Shown here piece by piece: positions 61,824 to 64,000 of a DNA stretch of 64,000 nt. This stretch comes from Diogma glabrata (lineage: Eukaryota > Arthropoda > Insecta > Diptera > Cylindrotomidae), in NCBI GenBank assembly GCA_963693315.1, contig OY856188.1:222133517-222197516 (forward strand), in the 5' to 3' direction. Each line of letters begins with the position of its first letter. Position 1 is the stretch's first letter. Under the pieces are notes generated by a model. It had not been told where the DNA came from and did no database searches. It saw only the letters and a list, made by a program, of their open reading frames with translations. The translations under genes and the position numbers were made by a program.

Positions 61824-62528
61824 GTCCGAGCGGCAGGTATATCCGCTAGAAATAGGTAGATTTCGGGATCAGACAGTTATGTGTGCAATTAGAATCGGAT
61901 TTATCAGATTACTTAATAAAAAACACTAATTAAAAACAGAAGTATTAAACAAACTTTAAAAATAAACATTATTTTATACAGTTTTTGGGCTCTAAGCACT
62001 TAACCTGTACCCCGATATGGCCAATTGTCAAACATATTCAGGAAACTGTTTGCCGCAACATACCCAGAAAATATTTTTAGCGTAAGTGAAAAAATACGAC
62101 CGTGAAAGTGCCGCAAAATACCGTTGTACTTCACACAGTTTATTGCAGATAGCTAAAGAACCTTTTATTGCAGATATCTGGCTTTTTAAAAAATGATAGA
62201 AATATGTTCAAATAATTAATATTTATAAATTTTTTTACATAATTTGCCCCAAAGGGCCGTTATAACGCTTTGTTTTTGACAGTTTCAAGGCTCTAGACTC
62301 TTAACCTGTACCCGGATATGGCCAGTTGTCGAACTTATCCAAGAAATTGTTTGCCGCAATACGCTCAGAAAAAAATTTTGGTCTAGGTCGAAAAATGCGA
62401 CCGTGAGAGTGCCGCTAAATTCCGTTATACCTCATATCGTTATATATATATATATGTATAATTCTTTTTTTGTTTTTCCGTCTCCGCTTTACATATATTG
62501 TCCTTTGGCATATATGAAATCTACCTAA
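61824..62528 (+). mobile_element. Element A copy 3, internally deleted
   Basis: Starts GTCCGAGCGGCAGGTATATC and ends TATGAAATCTACCTA. It keeps the CCCGATATGGCCA blocks (twice, near 62013 and 62311), a short (TA)n near 62441 and the CCGTCTCCGC segment, at about 0.7 kb. Confidence 0.75.
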
Positions 62529-62553
62529 TATATAAAATTTACGTAAAACAAAA

Positions 62554-62978
62554 CAAAATTCCTAATAACATATGTAATTGGTTCTATATGCAATTTGAAT
62601 ACAAAACAAAAATTCAAAATAAAAACAATACAAATAAATTGAAAAATTGCATACAAATGCAATCTTCGCAATTATACATCTAACGCAACGCCATACATAT
62701 ATACATATTAAAATTTTCATCACCTATTAAACATTTTCCATACGCGCATTGTTTTATTTAGTTATCTATTGTTATACAATACCAAGATCGTTTCCGAAAT
62801 ACATATAAAATAGTTTCCCAAATCACCCACATAATCGTTTAATTTTTCAAAAACAACACAAAATTCCTAATAACATATGTAATTGGTTCTATATGCAATT
62901 TGAATACAAAACAAAAATTCAAAATAAAAACAATACAAATAAATTGAAAAATTGCATACAAATGCAATCTTCGCAATT
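62554..62978. repeat. Exact 120-bp direct repeat
   Basis: 62554-62673 recurs at 62859-62978 with a 305-bp offset and no visible difference. Both run from CAAAATTCCTAATAACATAT to AATGCAATCTTCGCAATT. The second copy could mark a duplicated end next to element A copy 3. Confidence 0.9.
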
Positions 62979-63429
62979 TTTCTTTTATATATTATACAAT
63001 ATCTAAATAACCATGAAGAACAAAAATTTGGTTAATTAGATTTGGGGGTGATCATTATGGTTTTATGTTATTGAATATGAATTTTTTTAAACGCTGTGTG
63101 ATATTAACACATGTTTTATTAAAGTTTATACATATCTGTTATTTTTATAGGAATTTACATGCTTTATTTTACTGTTTAATTAACACTAACTAATTATTCG
63201 GTTGGTAAATTATATAATAGCTCCCTAAAATGTTTTTCATATATAGATCCTTTTGAACGCCTATCGCACAAAGATCTATCAATTTGTTCGAATAGTATTT
63301 GCAAGTAAATGTCAACAAAACTAAAACAAAATTCAATATTAATTTTATATAAATTTTCATTTTTTTAATTTTCACATATATTAGGCTTTGTAAGATATGT
63401 AAAAGGTTTTTTGTTTAAGCTTATAAAAT
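62979..63429. other. AT-rich spacer
   Basis: Nothing recognised. Confidence 0.5.
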
Positions 63430-64000
63430 TGGAGCCTCTAGGGGTAGAAAGCTGAAAATTTCTGAGATTATAGTTGAAAAGTTAATCTAAAAGAAAATAT
63501 GAGTTTAAGCAAAAGAAACTCAAAAATGATGAAGACATGGACGTTTGCGTTTGTTTTTGTTTTAACCGACCCAGGGTCTCAACCTCTGAACTTAAACAAT
63601 TTATTTTTTAAGTTTTGGATAGATTTATCTACGTATTTATGTTTTGAAAGGTTTTCATTTGTAAGCTTGGTTATTTTCATCTATATCGAGGACAAATAGT
63701 TCAGCACATTTTTAAAACAGCTGATTTTTCAGGAACCTTTTGCGCTGAGGTTTTCATTTTGCAAAAAATGATAAAAAATAGTTTAAATATTCAATATTTA
63801 TCAATTTTATTTAACCATTATGATTCAAACGGAAGTTATAACGTCTTAGATTATTCGACTTTTAAGGCTTTAGCCGCTTAAATGGTACTCCGATATGGCC
63901 AGTTCGCGAACTTGTCCAAGAGATTGTTTGCCGTAATATACACACATAATATTTTTGGTGTAGGTCGAAAAGTGCGACCGTGAGAGTGCCGGATAATTCT
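63430..64000 (+). mobile_element. Element A copy 4, cut by the window end
   Basis: Matches 12445-13015 of copy 1: GGTAGAAAGCTGAAAATTTC, TTTGCGTTTGTTTTTGTTTT, ACTTAAACAATTTATTTTTT, GATATGGCCAGTTCGCGAAC and GCGACCGTGAGAGTGCCGGA. The usual left end is not present, so it is either 5'-truncated or diverged. Confidence 0.75.

Overview
This window is AT-rich (clearly more A+T than G+C), non-coding-dominated eukaryotic DNA that is almost wholly made of transposable elements, microsatellites and large inverted repeats. The element repertoire (RTE-type and other non-LTR retrotransposons, gypsy-type LTR elements, a Penelope-like element, Helitrons ending in CTAG, a CryptonI-type recombinase, hAT-like ends, MITEs) and the very long (TA)n tracts suggest an insect, with Diptera plausible but not proven. 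I found no intact host gene. Only the Penelope reverse transcriptase is a long uninterrupted reading frame; every other coding region is frameshifted, stopped or truncated.

Layout. 0-9 kb: copies of a dispersed retroposon (family R), a Helitron 3'-end foldback that abuts a 134-bp minisatellite, and a broken Crypton-like tyrosine recombinase. 8.9-19 kb: a Penelope-like element (PLE), then a nested block. A long-TIR element (10967-18894, TIRs about 0.8 kb) contains a second PLE fragment. That fragment is split by element 'A'. The (TA)n tract of A holds a tandem/inverted 490-bp unit with a foldable hammerhead ribozyme and a 3.4-kb Helitron with a Pif1-helicase relic and two MITEs. 19-27 kb: paired palindromic MITEs, a gypsy relic and a 285-bp tandem array. 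27.6-34 kb: a hAT-like element with an 8-bp target duplication, hit by an RTE LINE with a 9-bp target duplication; its right end was then tandemly duplicated, and one duplicate was hit by a family-R retroposon. 34-43 kb: sparse repeats. 43-49 kb: two degenerate LINEs, a 0.8-kb near-perfect palindrome and an 18-bp minisatellite. 49-57 kb: a degenerate gypsy element on the minus strand (gag, protease, RT, RNase H, integrase, polypurine tract, LTR start), split in its RT by a Helitron/DINE-like element. 57-62 kb: a second copy of that DINE-like element, split by element A, which in turn is split in its (TA)n tract by a Helitron. 62-64 kb: more element A copies.

The most interesting signal is RNA-level. 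A complete type III hammerhead fold at 13478-13552 has all core residues and three stems and sits in a tandem 490-bp unit with tRNA-like A/B-box sequences; two diverged relatives lie at 16.5 and 34.3 kb. Separately, the PLE tails (10.4 and 17.7 kb) and a foldback at 52.7-53.2 kb carry type I hammerhead-like cores with palindromic stem III. The nested insertions give an unusually clear relative chronology.
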